A stretch of 52,348 nucleotides of DNA from Planctomycetes bacterium UBA1662. GTDB taxonomy: Bacteria; Planctomycetota; UBA8108. The position numbers and the translations under genes are program-made. The notes beneath the pieces are model-generated. The model saw only the letters and a program-made list of their open reading frames with translations, was not told the DNA's origin and did no database searches. This document shows positions 16,722-25,187 of the stretch, in pieces; position 1 is the stretch's first letter; each line of letters starts with the position of its first letter. The DNA lies in the NCBI GenBank assembly GCA_002320775.1, contig DCKY01000059.1:4487-56834 (forward strand), read 5' to 3'.

Positions 16722-19106
16722 TTGAGCTGCAGGGTTCTGTATCTGATTTTTCCGGTTGTTCTCGGTTTTTACACGACGCTCGTCGCTGCTGATCCTGGCG
16801 GCGTGATCAGCGTAAATTTTTCTGTTGGTGATTCGACCTCCCTCGACTCCGCTTCCGTGGAAGGAGTTGTCGCCTCCCGGCATTGGAACAACGCCATCAG
16901 CCCACCCAGGAGGGCCGGAGGCGGAGTCCTCGAAAATCTGCTCGACAGCTCGGGCGTGGTATCGGGAGCTTCCTTTGCGTTCCAGGCGGCCTACGTCAAC
17001 TCCAACGGGAATGGAAGAAACGGCAGGATGATGGATGCCTGGGCCGCCAATGGGGCGGGTGATTCCCCCAACTCCTTCTCTTTCCGGGGTGTCCCGCAAA
17101 GCTTCACAGAAGGAGGCTACGATGTCTATGTCTACTACGACCCGCAGACGGTGGGCGGGCTTTTTCGTTTTGCGATCGGTGAAGATGTCGTCTTCGGAAG
17201 CGAGCCGGCGCGGGGACAGTTCGATGGGCACTTTGTTGAAGCTCGAGGAAGCACTGTTGCCAATGCCGCCATCGGAAATTACGTAGTCTTTCGCGAGCTC
17301 ACAGCCGGTTCGTTTGAGCTGGTCGTATCCGCTCGTTCAGGGCGCGGGGCGGTTAACGGGATCCAGCTCGTCTCCCGCGCCCGGTCTCGACCGCCGGCCG
17401 CCTTGCCCAACATTGTCTTCATCCTGGCGGATGATTTCGGCTGGACCGATATCCGCAGCTGGGGGTCTGATTATTACCTGACGCCTCATCTCGACAGGCT
17501 CTCGGAGCAGGGGATGCGTTTTCCACAGGCCTATGCCTTTCCAAATTGCATGCCTTTCAGGGCTGCTCTCATGAGCGGACAGTACGCTCCGAGGACGGGT
17601 GTCTACACGGTGAACAACGGTAATCGCGGCAACGCGGCCAACCGTCGGCTCAACGCTGCGCCCAACCGGCTTTCGCTGGATTTTGAGCTCGTGACCCTGG
17701 CTGAGTCTATGAGGCTCGCGGGCTACGCTACGGGACATTTCGGAAAGTGGCATATGGGGGGTGAAAATGAAGGCGGCTACCCAACAGCCCAGGGCTTCGA
17801 GGTCAACTACGGCGGCGCTGACCGGGGAGTGCCTCCATCGAGAAACGGCAGCGCCAGTTATTTCGCCGATGTGAATGGCGGCTTCGCGGTTCCGCACCTT
17901 GAAGCCAACGGAATCGCTAACCAGTATGTCACGGACCGCTTGACCACAGAGGCGCTCGGCTGGCTGGAGTCAGAGAAGGCTCGTCCCTTTTTCCTCTATT
18001 TTTCTCATTTTTCGGTCCATCTTCCCAAGCAGGCCAAGGCGCAGGACATCGAACTTTTCAACAGGCTGCCCAGGGGGGAGCGGCACAACGATCCTGTCTA
18101 CGCCGCCATGATCAAGGCTATGGACGACAGCATCGGGGCCGTGGTGGACTATCTTGAGACGACCGATTCGGTTCGGTCCCCGGGGCGGAAGCTGATCGAT
18201 AACACCATGGTTATCTTCTACTCCGACAACGGCGGAGTGGGCGGCTATTCAGATATCGGTATCAGGGGCGCCACCGAGGTTACCCGCCAGGCTCCCCTGA
18301 AATCAGGCAAGGGCTCTCTTTACGAGGGCGGTGTCCGGGTACCTTTCATGATTCGCTGGGATGGGCAGGTTCCGGCTGGGAGCGTGAACGAAACCCAGGT
18401 CGCCCCGATCGACTGGTATCCGACCTTCCTTGCCCTCACAGGCGTTGAGGCGCCGCAGGGACATGTCCTCGATGGTGAAAACCTGTTGTCGCTATTCAGG
18501 GATCCGGGGGCCAGCCTGGAGCAGCGTCCCCTCTTCTGGCATTTTCCCTGCTATACCCAGGCATCGACGCAGCTTGGAACCTGGCGCTCAAAGCCCTGTT
18601 CGGTCATTCGCAGCGGGGATTGGAAGCTGCATTATTTCTACGAAGAGGAACGCTACGAGCTCTACGATCTGGCCGGAGATATCGGCGAGACGACAAACCT
18701 TGCGGAGGCCCGCTCAGAAATCCAGCAGGAACTGGCTCTACAGTTGAGAGCCTGGCTTGTGGAGACTGGCGCCGACCTGCCTACTGTCAGGGCGACGGGA
18801 AGGACAGTGGGTTTGCCTCCGGTGGATGGGCCCTTCCTGGTTCGCGGTGATTGTGACAGCAGCGGAGAGGTGAACATCACCGACCCGATCTGTGTTCTGG
18901 AGCGCCTTTTTTTAGACTCCTTCGGACAGGTCTGTTTCAGGTCGGCCGACGCGGATGGAAACGGCGATCTGAACATCACCGACCCTATCTTCCTGCTCAA
19001 CTACCTCTTTCTTGGAGGGGCTCCACCCCCTGAGCCATTTCCCGAGTGTGGTCCGTTTTCCCCCACGGCTCTTCCGGATGAGAGCTGCGAAACAGCCTGT
19101 CCCTGA
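16722..19106 (+). CDS. Secreted sulfatase with N-terminal beta-sandwich and C-terminal dockerin-like module
   Basis: A 794-residue exported sulfatase starting at TTG with a consensus ribosome binding site. After the signal peptide (about 1-23), residues 25-220 form a beta-rich domain (VISVNFSVGD ... GGYDVYVYYD ... GRGAVNGIQLV) that looks like a ligand-binding jelly roll. The sulfatase domain follows: LADDFGWTDI (Asp237, Asp238), the maturation motif NCMPFRAALMSGQY with Cys276 in an intact C-x-P-x-R, GHFGKWHMGG, and YSDNGG. It ends with RYELYDLAGDIGETTNLAE. Residues about 705-780 are a dockerin-like pair (RGDCDSSGEVNITD and DADGNGDLNITD) with LFLGGAPPPEPFPECG. It probably hydrolyses sulfate esters on extracellular glycans. 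The stop lies 15 bases from the convergent propeller gene. Confidence 0.9.
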   Translation: MSCRVLYLIFPVVLGFYTTLVAADPGGVISVNFSVGDSTSLDSASVEGVVASRHWNNAISPPRRAGGGVLENLLDSSGVVSGASFAFQAAYVNSNGNGRNGRMMDAWAANGAGDSPNSFSFRGVPQSFTEGGYDVYVYYDPQTVGGLFRFAIGEDVVFGSEPARGQFDGHFVEARGSTVANAAIGNYVVFRELTAGSFELVVSARSGRGAVNGIQLVSRARSRPPAALPNIVFILADDFGWTDIRSWGSDYYLTPHLDRLSEQGMRFPQAYAFPNCMPFRAALMSGQYAPRTGVYTVNNGNRGNAANRRLNAAPNRLSLDFELVTLAESMRLAGYATGHFGKWHMGGENEGGYPTAQGFEVNYGGADRGVPPSRNGSASYFADVNGGFAVPHLEANGIANQYVTDRLTTEALGWLESEKARPFFLYFSHFSVHLPKQAKAQDIELFNRLPRGERHNDPVYAAMIKAMDDSIGAVVDYLETTDSVRSPGRKLIDNTMVIFYSDNGGVGGYSDIGIRGATEVTRQAPLKSGKGSLYEGGVRVPFMIRWDGQVPAGSVNETQVAPIDWYPTFLALTGVEAPQGHVLDGENLLSLFRDPGASLEQRPLFWHFPCYTQASTQLGTWRSKPCSVIRSGDWKLHYFYEEERYELYDLAGDIGETTNLAEARSEIQQELALQLRAWLVETGADLPTVRATGRTVGLPPVDGPFLVRGDCDSSGEVNITDPICVLERLFLDSFGQVCFRSADADGNGDLNITDPIFLLNYLFLGGAPPPEPFPECGPFSPTALPDESCETACP

Positions 19107-19121
19107 GCCTGCCAGCGACTC

Positions 19122-20603
19122 CTACTGGAAACGGATGGAGTACAGGTCGGCATCCTTGAGCGAGAAGCGCAGGCGAATTGGCCTTCCCGCGAGTGGCCGT
19201 ATGTTGGGTCCGTTTTTCCATTCGATCGCCCGCTCGATGAAATCTCCGATAAACTCACGTGAATCCGTCAGGCTGTAGCCGGGAAGTGGCTCGCCGTTTT
19301 CACCAAGGATCTCGACCCTCAGGCTTCCGGCGGCGCCGGTCGCGCAGTTGACCAGTAACCGGCAGGATGATGCCTCTTTGCCCGCCGCGGGCTGGAAGGT
19401 CAGCAGGCGGGTGGTCATCTCTCCGCCAGTGTAGGGGCCGTTGACAGATACGAAGCCATCGCTGCGCAGGGTGTAGCGCACCAGCCTGGCGGTGGGCTGT
19501 CCGTAGTTTTTCTGGACGTGCATGGCGAGTCGGCCGTTTGGCATGCCGACGATTCCAAGTGCGGGGTAGTTTGTTCGTGAGACCCAGTTTTCAAGGCCCG
19601 GCCCCGGTCGGATGAAGGCATCCATGAAGGTGCGGGTGTAAAGCGTGCCGCCGCGCGTGCTCATCAGGACCGCGTCGGAGCAGTCGCTGAAGTAGCCCGG
19701 GTCGACATCGATCGCCTTCGCCTGGGCGGGGCTGAGAATTCTTCGGCCGGGCATGAAGCGCGCTGCTATCGACAGGTAGATGTGGGGCGCGCGAAAATAG
19801 GGTTGGGTCTGGTTGGTGTAGAGGTGTTCACGCGGGGTTCCTCCGTAGTTCATGGCCTTTGGCTCGCTCCAGTTGAGGAAATCCTTCGAGGTCACCCTGC
19901 TGATGCTCCTGAACCCGCTCCAGGGTGTCGGTCCATCCCATGTCCTGAAATAACAAAGGTAGAGCCCCTCGCTTTCAGACCAGAAGGAAACGTTCTGGGA
20001 ATCGAAGGCGCCCTTGGAGATGACGGCCTTCGGGCGCGCCTTCTTCCAGTGGATTCCATCTGCGGAGACAAAGGCCATCAGTCCCGAGTTCGATGTGCCG
20101 GCCAGAGCCTTGTACCTTGCAGTTGGCAGGGCGGCCGGATTGGTGTCGAGGAAGGGCGAGAAATTGTGCGAGCAGGGAGCCTCGTTTTTCAGGATCACGT
20201 TGTTCTTCGCCGAGCCGTTGACCTTGTGGATTCCCAGTTCGGGTTTTTTCCATTGGAGTCCATCTGTGCTCTCTGCGTAGCAGGTGCTCTCTATATTGGA
20301 GCCGTCGCCTCCCGCTTCTGGCAGGCCGCGGTAGTACATGCGGAAGACACCTGCATCTTTGAGGACGGTGACATAGCCGGAGAAGCGTCCCTCCCAGGGC
20401 TTGTCGAAAACGAGCGCGGTACCTTCGAGGCGCGGGTGATGGAGCTTGAGAGATGCTCCCTTTAGCTGATGGATGAGATGTCCATCGACAAAGAGTTCGC
20501 GGCGGGAGCCGAGGCGTACAGTCACCTCTTCAGCTGGAGCCGGGCTGGGAAGGATGGCCGCGATAACGGCGAAGAAGAGGGTGCGGAGTGATTTTCGGCG
20601 CAT
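19122..20603 (-). CDS. Secreted five-bladed beta-propeller, glycosidase-like
   Basis: A 493-residue exported protein (signal peptide about 1-24) whose first 370 residues resemble the five-bladed beta-propeller of GH32/GH43/GH62-type glycosidases: LGSRRELFVDGHLI, VFDKPWEGRFSGYVTVLKD, FRMYYRG, ESTDGLQWKKPELG and VSADGIHWKKA repeat the blade pattern of aromatic strands and SxDGxxW turns. The last 120 residues form a beta-sandwich ending in IRFSLKDADLYSIRFQ, typical of C-terminal domains in these proteins. The family is abundant in planctomycetes and generally annotated as hypothetical. I cannot identify a confirmed catalytic triad, so it may bind rather than cleave. GGAAG precedes the ATG by five bases. 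It lies 39 bases after the upstream dockerin-like paralog and may share its transcript. Confidence 0.75.
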   Translation of the reverse strand: MRRKSLRTLFFAVIAAILPSPAPAEEVTVRLGSRRELFVDGHLIHQLKGASLKLHHPRLEGTALVFDKPWEGRFSGYVTVLKDAGVFRMYYRGLPEAGGDGSNIESTCYAESTDGLQWKKPELGIHKVNGSAKNNVILKNEAPCSHNFSPFLDTNPAALPTARYKALAGTSNSGLMAFVSADGIHWKKARPKAVISKGAFDSQNVSFWSESEGLYLCYFRTWDGPTPWSGFRSISRVTSKDFLNWSEPKAMNYGGTPREHLYTNQTQPYFRAPHIYLSIAARFMPGRRILSPAQAKAIDVDPGYFSDCSDAVLMSTRGGTLYTRTFMDAFIRPGPGLENWVSRTNYPALGIVGMPNGRLAMHVQKNYGQPTARLVRYTLRSDGFVSVNGPYTGGEMTTRLLTFQPAAGKEASSCRLLVNCATGAAGSLRVEILGENGEPLPGYSLTDSREFIGDFIERAIEWKNGPNIRPLAGRPIRLRFSLKDADLYSIRFQ

Positions 20604-20642
20604 GGAAGCTTCCGTTTGAATGGGTTCTGTCGTACGGAGGAA

Positions 20643-21476
20643 TCAGCGTTCCGGGCTACCGCGAAGACTTTCGAGGAAATTAGTAATGTCCCGGTCAAGG
20701 TCCTCCGCCAGGCGGCGGTTGGAGCAGATGAAATCGCTGAAGTCTGTCGAGTCCCAGCTGAAGTTTCCAATTCGGCAGGGATCGATGGCGATGCAGTCAC
20801 AGATTTCATGTTGCTCGAGATAAACTCCGAGGTCTCCGAAGAGCGCGAGCATCTCGGCTACCTCGTCTTCATCGAGATCACGCGGGACAAGCTGCTCGAT
20901 GGTCGCGCATTCGACGTTGCCGATGAAATTGAAAAGACACTTGTCGCCCGGGCCGCCAATGACCAGAGTCGAGAGCTCTAGGCGGTAGTCGCCATTGGCC
21001 TGGTGGGTGATCGTGGCTTCAAACACATCGCCAATTTGCGGGCAGAATCCAAAGCCGGGGCTGTAGGTGAGCTGGAACCGGTCAAAGTCCGAGAGGTCCC
21101 GGTTCAGCAGTTGGGGACCGCAGGCTCCGATGTCCTCGCAGTTGAGGTCGTCCATTGGCCGGGTGTCATCCCCGCATTCCCACGGTCCGGGAGCGGGAGG
21201 CGGCGCCCCTCCAACAAAGAGGAACTGGAAGGTGTAGACCGCATCGCTCAGGTCGATCGTACCCGTGTCATTCGCATCCGCGGCATCTTCGCAGCCCGGG
21301 CGTCCTGTGCCGGCAAAAAGATAGGTGAGAGTGGCGATTCCATCGCTCAGGTCGACGCTGCCGTCACCATTCGTATCGCCGCGGCGAAACCCGTTACACA
21401 TACCTCCGAAGCCTCCAAGGCAGGTCGTCGCTGGCAGCGTGATCAGGCAGGTCATCAGGAAAATATTTTTTATCAA
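20643..21476 (-). CDS. Secreted dockerin-like protein of unknown function (paralog A)
   Basis: A 277-residue secreted protein. The frame extends to 21563, but the signal peptide begins at the TTG at 21476 (LIKNIFLMTCLITLPATTC), with GGAG seven bases upstream; the neighbouring paralog starts the same way. Residues about 25-110 are a dockerin-like pair: FRRGDTNGDGSVDLSDGI and DANDTGTIDLSDAV, each followed by LF-x-GG/GT and prolines. The remainder is a cysteine-containing domain I do not recognise, with DRFQLTYSPGFGFCPQIG, VFEATITH, ICDCIAIDPCRIGNFSWD and a helical C-terminus (NRRLAEDLDRDITNFLESL). It is well over half identical by eye to the next gene upstream, so the two arose by tandem duplication. 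Its role may be binding or anchoring outside the cell. Confidence 0.8.
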   Translation of the reverse strand: MIKNIFLMTCLITLPATTCLGGFGGMCNGFRRGDTNGDGSVDLSDGIATLTYLFAGTGRPGCEDAADANDTGTIDLSDAVYTFQFLFVGGAPPPAPGPWECGDDTRPMDDLNCEDIGACGPQLLNRDLSDFDRFQLTYSPGFGFCPQIGDVFEATITHQANGDYRLELSTLVIGGPGDKCLFNFIGNVECATIEQLVPRDLDEDEVAEMLALFGDLGVYLEQHEICDCIAIDPCRIGNFSWDSTDFSDFICSNRRLAEDLDRDITNFLESLRGSPER

Positions 21477-21724
21477 AAGAGCGCTCCGGGAATTTGGCTG
21501 ATTCGATGGATGACACCGAGCAGCGCATCCTATGTGTACGGCTATTTTACCTTTGGTTGTCATGATAAACAGGAAATGTTCGCCGCGGCGTAGGCCTGGC
21601 AGGTCGCTGGCGGCGCAAGGGGTAGTTTACGACCCGGCTTGGGGGCCGGGCGTTTTCGTTGCCGCCACGGAGAGCCTTCCGGCGCATGGCAGGGGTCGAT
21701 TCGGCTGCGGGGCGCTACAACTGG

Positions 21725-22546
21725 TCAGCGGTTCGGGGGGGGGCGAAGGCTCTCGAGGAAGTCCAGGATAACCTCCGCGAGATCTCTCTCCAGGCGCCGG
21801 TCAGAGCACATGAAGTCGCTCAAGCTTCTTTCATCCCACCTGAAGTTACCGATGCGGCAGGGGTCGATGGCGATGCAGTTACAGATTTCATGGGGCTCAT
21901 GATAGACCTCCATGTTGGTGAAGAGTCGCAGCATCTCGGCGCTCTCGTCATTGTTCAGGCTGCGAGGTTCGAGCTCGACAACTCTGGCGCACGGCACATT
22001 GCCAATGATGTCCGGCAGGCATCCATCTCCCGGTTCACCGGCGATGAGGATCGAGAGTTCCAGGCTGTAGCTTCCGTCATCCTCGTGAGTGATCGAGGCC
22101 TCGAAGACTTTCCCGATTTGCGGACAGAAACCAAGGCCGGGGCTGAAGGACAGGCTGAACCGGTCAAAGCCGGAAGCATCCGCGCTTAAGAGTTCAGGGT
22201 CGCAAGATCCAATGTCCTGGCAGCCAAGACCATCGGGAGCCCGGGTGTCATCTCCGCAGTCCCAGGGACCGGGCGGTGGGGGCGGCTCTCCTCCGGTAAA
22301 AAGATAAAGAAAGGTGAAGACCGCATCGCTCAGGTTGACGGCGCCCGAGTCGTCAGCGTCTGCCGCATCTTCGCAGGAGGGGTTTTCACCGCCGGCGAAG
22401 AGGTAGGTCAGCGTGGTGATCCCATCGCTGAGGTCGACATTTCCATCACCGTTCGAGTCGCCTCGCCGAAAGCCTACAAAACCTGCAAGGCAGGGGGCGG
22501 CAGGGAGCGCCGCCACGCAGATTGCCAGTAATAATGTTTTGAGCAA
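21725..22546 (-). CDS. Secreted dockerin-like protein of unknown function (paralog B)
   Basis: A 273-residue tandem paralog of the neighbouring gene. The TTG at 22546 is chosen because AGGAGA lies six bases upstream and the signal peptide starts there (LLKTLLLAICVAALPAAPC); the longer frame to 22600 adds residues unlike a signal peptide. The dockerin-like pair is RRGDSNGDGNVDLSDGI and DADDSGAVNLSDAV. The C-terminal domain shares CPQIGKVFEASITH, ICNCIAIDPCRIGNFRWD and SDRRLERDLAEVILDFLESL with paralog A. A run of nine G/C at 21735-21743 lies in the last codons (PPP); slippage there would change only the last few residues. Function unknown. Confidence 0.8.
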   Translation of the reverse strand: MLKTLLLAICVAALPAAPCLAGFVGFRRGDSNGDGNVDLSDGITTLTYLFAGGENPSCEDAADADDSGAVNLSDAVFTFLYLFTGGEPPPPPGPWDCGDDTRAPDGLGCQDIGSCDPELLSADASGFDRFSLSFSPGLGFCPQIGKVFEASITHEDDGSYSLELSILIAGEPGDGCLPDIIGNVPCARVVELEPRSLNNDESAEMLRLFTNMEVYHEPHEICNCIAIDPCRIGNFRWDERSLSDFMCSDRRLERDLAEVILDFLESLRPPPNR

Positions 22547-22552
22547 GACCAC

Positions 22553-22558
22553 TCTCCT
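22553..22558 (-). promoter_or_regulatory. Ribosome binding site for TTG start of paralog B
   Basis: AGGAGA on the minus strand, six bases before the TTG at 22546. The in-frame GTG directly after it is too close to be the start. Confidence 0.55.
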
Positions 22559-22689
22559 GGTTATTACCTCACCGCCACCTGCGAAAAACTCGATAACCAC
22601 TATCCTAACATCGAACTGGAGATAAAAAATAAATGTCTCGGCCGCGTTTGGATTGTTCTAGGCGGGAGCCTGTTCTCGCCGCTGGAGCT

Positions 22690-23445
22690 TCAGCCGTTTC
22701 GGTGCAGAGGAGGGTCCTCTTTGCGGGGGCGGGGCCGGAAGGGGAGATAGAGCAGGAAGCTGACCGCGATCACCATGGCGATCATGCCGATCACATACCA
22801 GGGCCACTCTCCAATGATCAGCGGGTTCGCTACGTGCGGCGGTTCGCAGAGGAAAATATAGTTGGTCCCAAAGGTCCAGTTGAACAGGCCTATGGCCAGC
22901 AGCAGCGGCTGCCCAATGAGGGAGATCTTCCACCAGGAGCCGGGGCCGGGCCGCATGCCGACAATAAATGTCAGGTAACAGGCAGCCGCGAGGATTCCCC
23001 CATGCCCGATGTAGTAATTGAGGAAGATGAGGGTCTCGCTGCCAAGGGTTCCATCCGGGTTCACCACCCCCGTGGTGAGGGTGAATTCCGGGGTGGCCAG
23101 GGAGACGAGGGCTCCGGGGATTCCCCAGTAGAAGAGGCATTCGTAGATTTTCTGGTTTCTCCAGATGAGGGCCATCCAGGAGAAGATGGCTGTCAGGTCG
23201 CACAGGTGTAGAGGCAGGCTCTCATTGATATTCCAGAGACCTCTGCTGGCGAGCCAGAGCTGGATCAGGGGCTCTGGAGCGAGCAGGAGGACTCCGAGAG
23301 CCAGGGCCAGATTCTCGCGTCCTTTTTTCTCCAGCCGGGAACCGAGCAGGACGATTCCCGCGATCAGGGCGATGGAGCTTCCTGCCGCCTTCCACCAGAG
23401 TGGAGTGAGGGGCGCAAGGGTTTCTGGTGTTACGATTTCCTGCAT
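22690..23445 (-). CDS. TIGR02206-type integral membrane protein (YwaF-like)
   Basis: A membrane protein of about 251 residues with six or seven hydrophobic segments. Family marks are ESLPLHLCDLTAI, FYWGIPGALVSLATP, NYYIGHGGILAAACY and FGTNYIFLCEPP, which match the TIGR02206 / YwaF family of unknown function. The frame continues to a TTG at 23484 without a ribosome binding site; I chose the ATG at 23445 but its site is also weak. The C-terminal tail is basic (RPRPRKEDPP) and probably cytoplasmic. It is divergent from the lipoprotein phosphoesterase gene; a TATACT on this strand at 23494-23489 could be its -10. Confidence 0.8.
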   Translation of the reverse strand: MQEIVTPETLAPLTPLWWKAAGSSIALIAGIVLLGSRLEKKGRENLALALGVLLLAPEPLIQLWLASRGLWNINESLPLHLCDLTAIFSWMALIWRNQKIYECLFYWGIPGALVSLATPEFTLTTGVVNPDGTLGSETLIFLNYYIGHGGILAAACYLTFIVGMRPGPGSWWKISLIGQPLLLAIGLFNWTFGTNYIFLCEPPHVANPLIIGEWPWYVIGMIAMVIAVSFLLYLPFRPRPRKEDPPLHRNG

Positions 23446-23578
23446 TTCCAGGCGTTCTGTTGTGGTTTCGTTGCTCTGATACAAGGGCAGTATAGCTAAT
23501 AATTCCAGCCGCTATTGCCCGGCCCTCCGGATTTCTTTCCTTACTTCTGCCGTATACTTTTACAATGATGATGATTTG

Positions 23579-24838
23579 ATGTACCTGATATCGAGATGGA
23601 ACGAAGACTTGAAGCTCTCCTGGTTTATCACGATTCTCCTGGCTGCAGGGCTTATGGCCGGGCTTTCCGGTTGCGGTTCTGACGAATCGGAATACACGGG
23701 CGGGGGCACTCCGTTTGGTTTTTCCGGTGATATCGAGAGGGGGCCGCAGTTGGCCCTTGCTTCAACCCGATCGATGACGATTGCCTGGCGGTCTTTTGAG
23801 TCGACAGAACCCGCGGTCGTCTACTGGACCGAGGACGGGCTCTCCTCAACCCGTACGGGTGACCGCCCCGGGACCGAGCATGTTATTGAGCTGGCCGACC
23901 TCTTGCCGGACACCGCCTATTTTTACCAGCTCCAGCATGGCGGTCGGTCAGTGGGAGAGGTCCACAATTTCTGGACGGCTTCGGACGATCCGGATGCAGC
24001 CATCCGCTTTGGCGTGTTTGGAGACTTTGGCTGCGGGTGTCCCGCGCAATACGAATCCATAGGGGTCCTCAAAGACAGCCAGCCCGACCTGGTCCTGACC
24101 ACCGGTGACAATGTTTATGACCGAGGCACCGCGCGTGAGGTTCGCCAGAACTACTTTGTCCCGATGGCATCGCTTATCGATCACGTTCCAGTCTATCCCA
24201 CCCTGGGGAACCATGATGTGATGACAGACAATGGGACCCCCTTCCTGGATTCTCTCTACCTGCCTGTCAACGATTCCGATGGCAGCGAGCGTTTCTATTC
24301 TTTTGACCGGGGGAATTGTCATTTCATTTCTTTGGAGGTGACCGATCGTGCAGAGGATCTGTCTCCCGGCAGCCGGCAATACCAGTGGCTTGTCCGTGAC
24401 CTGCAGCGCACGGAGGCGACCTGGGTTATCTGTTATTTCCATCATCCGCTTTACAGTGACTCTTCACATGGAGATGGGGCGTCGCTGCAGATCCGCCTGG
24501 GGCCCCTGTTCGATGAATATGGAGTCGATGTCGTTCTCGCTGGCCATGATCATACCTACCAGAGAACCTATCCGATGCGCGCCGGGGCGGTGCTGGAGGC
24601 GCAGATGGAGCCGAACTACACGGATCCCCAGGGAACGATCTACGTTGTAACCGGCGGCGGCGGAGCTACGCTCTACGGCCTCTGGCGGTCTCAGCGTCTT
24701 GCCGCTGGAGAATCAATACGCCACGTGGTTATCTTTGACGTGGTCGGCAACGAGTTGAATCTTTCGGCGGTTGACTATAACGGCGCTGTCTTTGACAGGA
24801 TGAAGATTATCAAGAGGGTCCCTGGTGATGGCAGGTAG
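23579..24838 (+). CDS. Lipoprotein metallophosphoesterase, purple acid phosphatase-like
   Basis: A protein of 419 residues from the ATG at 23579. The lipobox LSGC (Cys32 in this numbering) predicts a membrane lipoprotein. A fibronectin-like N-terminal domain (PQLALASTRSMTIAWRS ... ELADLLPDTAYFYQL) precedes the phosphoesterase domain, the arrangement of purple acid phosphatases. Metal motifs are FGDFGCG, TGDNVYD, GNHD, YFHHPLY and AGHDHTYQR. A TTG at 23609 is a serious alternative start: it gives a 21-residue lipoprotein signal, has GGAA seven bases upstream, and leaves a reasonable leader after the possible -10 elements TATACT (23553-23558) or TACAAT (23561-23566), whereas the ATG would be almost leaderless. 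It probably releases phosphate outside the cytoplasm. Confidence 0.85.
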   Translation: MYLISRWNEDLKLSWFITILLAAGLMAGLSGCGSDESEYTGGGTPFGFSGDIERGPQLALASTRSMTIAWRSFESTEPAVVYWTEDGLSSTRTGDRPGTEHVIELADLLPDTAYFYQLQHGGRSVGEVHNFWTASDDPDAAIRFGVFGDFGCGCPAQYESIGVLKDSQPDLVLTTGDNVYDRGTAREVRQNYFVPMASLIDHVPVYPTLGNHDVMTDNGTPFLDSLYLPVNDSDGSERFYSFDRGNCHFISLEVTDRAEDLSPGSRQYQWLVRDLQRTEATWVICYFHHPLYSDSSHGDGASLQIRLGPLFDEYGVDVVLAGHDHTYQRTYPMRAGAVLEAQMEPNYTDPQGTIYVVTGGGGATLYGLWRSQRLAAGESIRHVVIFDVVGNELNLSAVDYNGAVFDRMKIIKRVPGDGR

Positions 24839-24884
24839 TTCTTGGCGCCCGGGCCTCTTTCGGGAAGGTTGAAAGGTTAGAGCT

Positions 24885-25187
24885 ATGCCCAGCAATAAGA
24901 TCAGGAAGGTTGAGGTTCCCAGCGACCCCTGTCCGGACTGTGGAACCCTGATGGAGGAGATCGAGGTGCTGGGGCAGCACAAGCTCAATTGGCTTCCCGC
25001 TCCGGCAAACTGGAAAGATCTCATGTTCAAAAAAAGGTCGCTGGTGCGCGGCCGGATGTGCCCGACCTGCGGCCGCATTCAACTCTATGGCGATCTGCCA
25101 ACCGCTGCGGAAAAGAGCCCCTGGGCAAAAAAAACGGAGGAAGAGGCGGATACCTCCGAGCTGAGGGGATCGGAAGGCCTTGCGTGA
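24885..25187 (+). CDS. Small zinc-ribbon protein
   Basis: A 100-residue protein with two CxxC pairs, CPDCG near the N-terminus and CPTCG around residue 60, the pattern of a single zinc ribbon. A charged C-terminus follows (WAKKTEEEADTSE). No signal peptide is seen, so it is likely cytoplasmic. Its last four bases overlap the GTG start of the YndJ-like membrane protein, so translation of the two is probably coupled. No specific family is recognised; a role in nucleic-acid or protein binding cannot be read from sequence. Confidence 0.72.
   Translation: MPSNKIRKVEVPSDPCPDCGTLMEEIEVLGQHKLNWLPAPANWKDLMFKKRSLVRGRMCPTCGRIQLYGDLPTAAEKSPWAKKTEEEADTSELRGSEGLA

Noticed and set aside
21633..21650. GC-rich hairpin CCCGGC/GCCGGG followed by CGTTTTCGTT between the two paralogs
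   Set aside because: The T-rich tail lies on the plus strand, but both flanking genes are on the minus strand, so it is not a suitable terminator for either.
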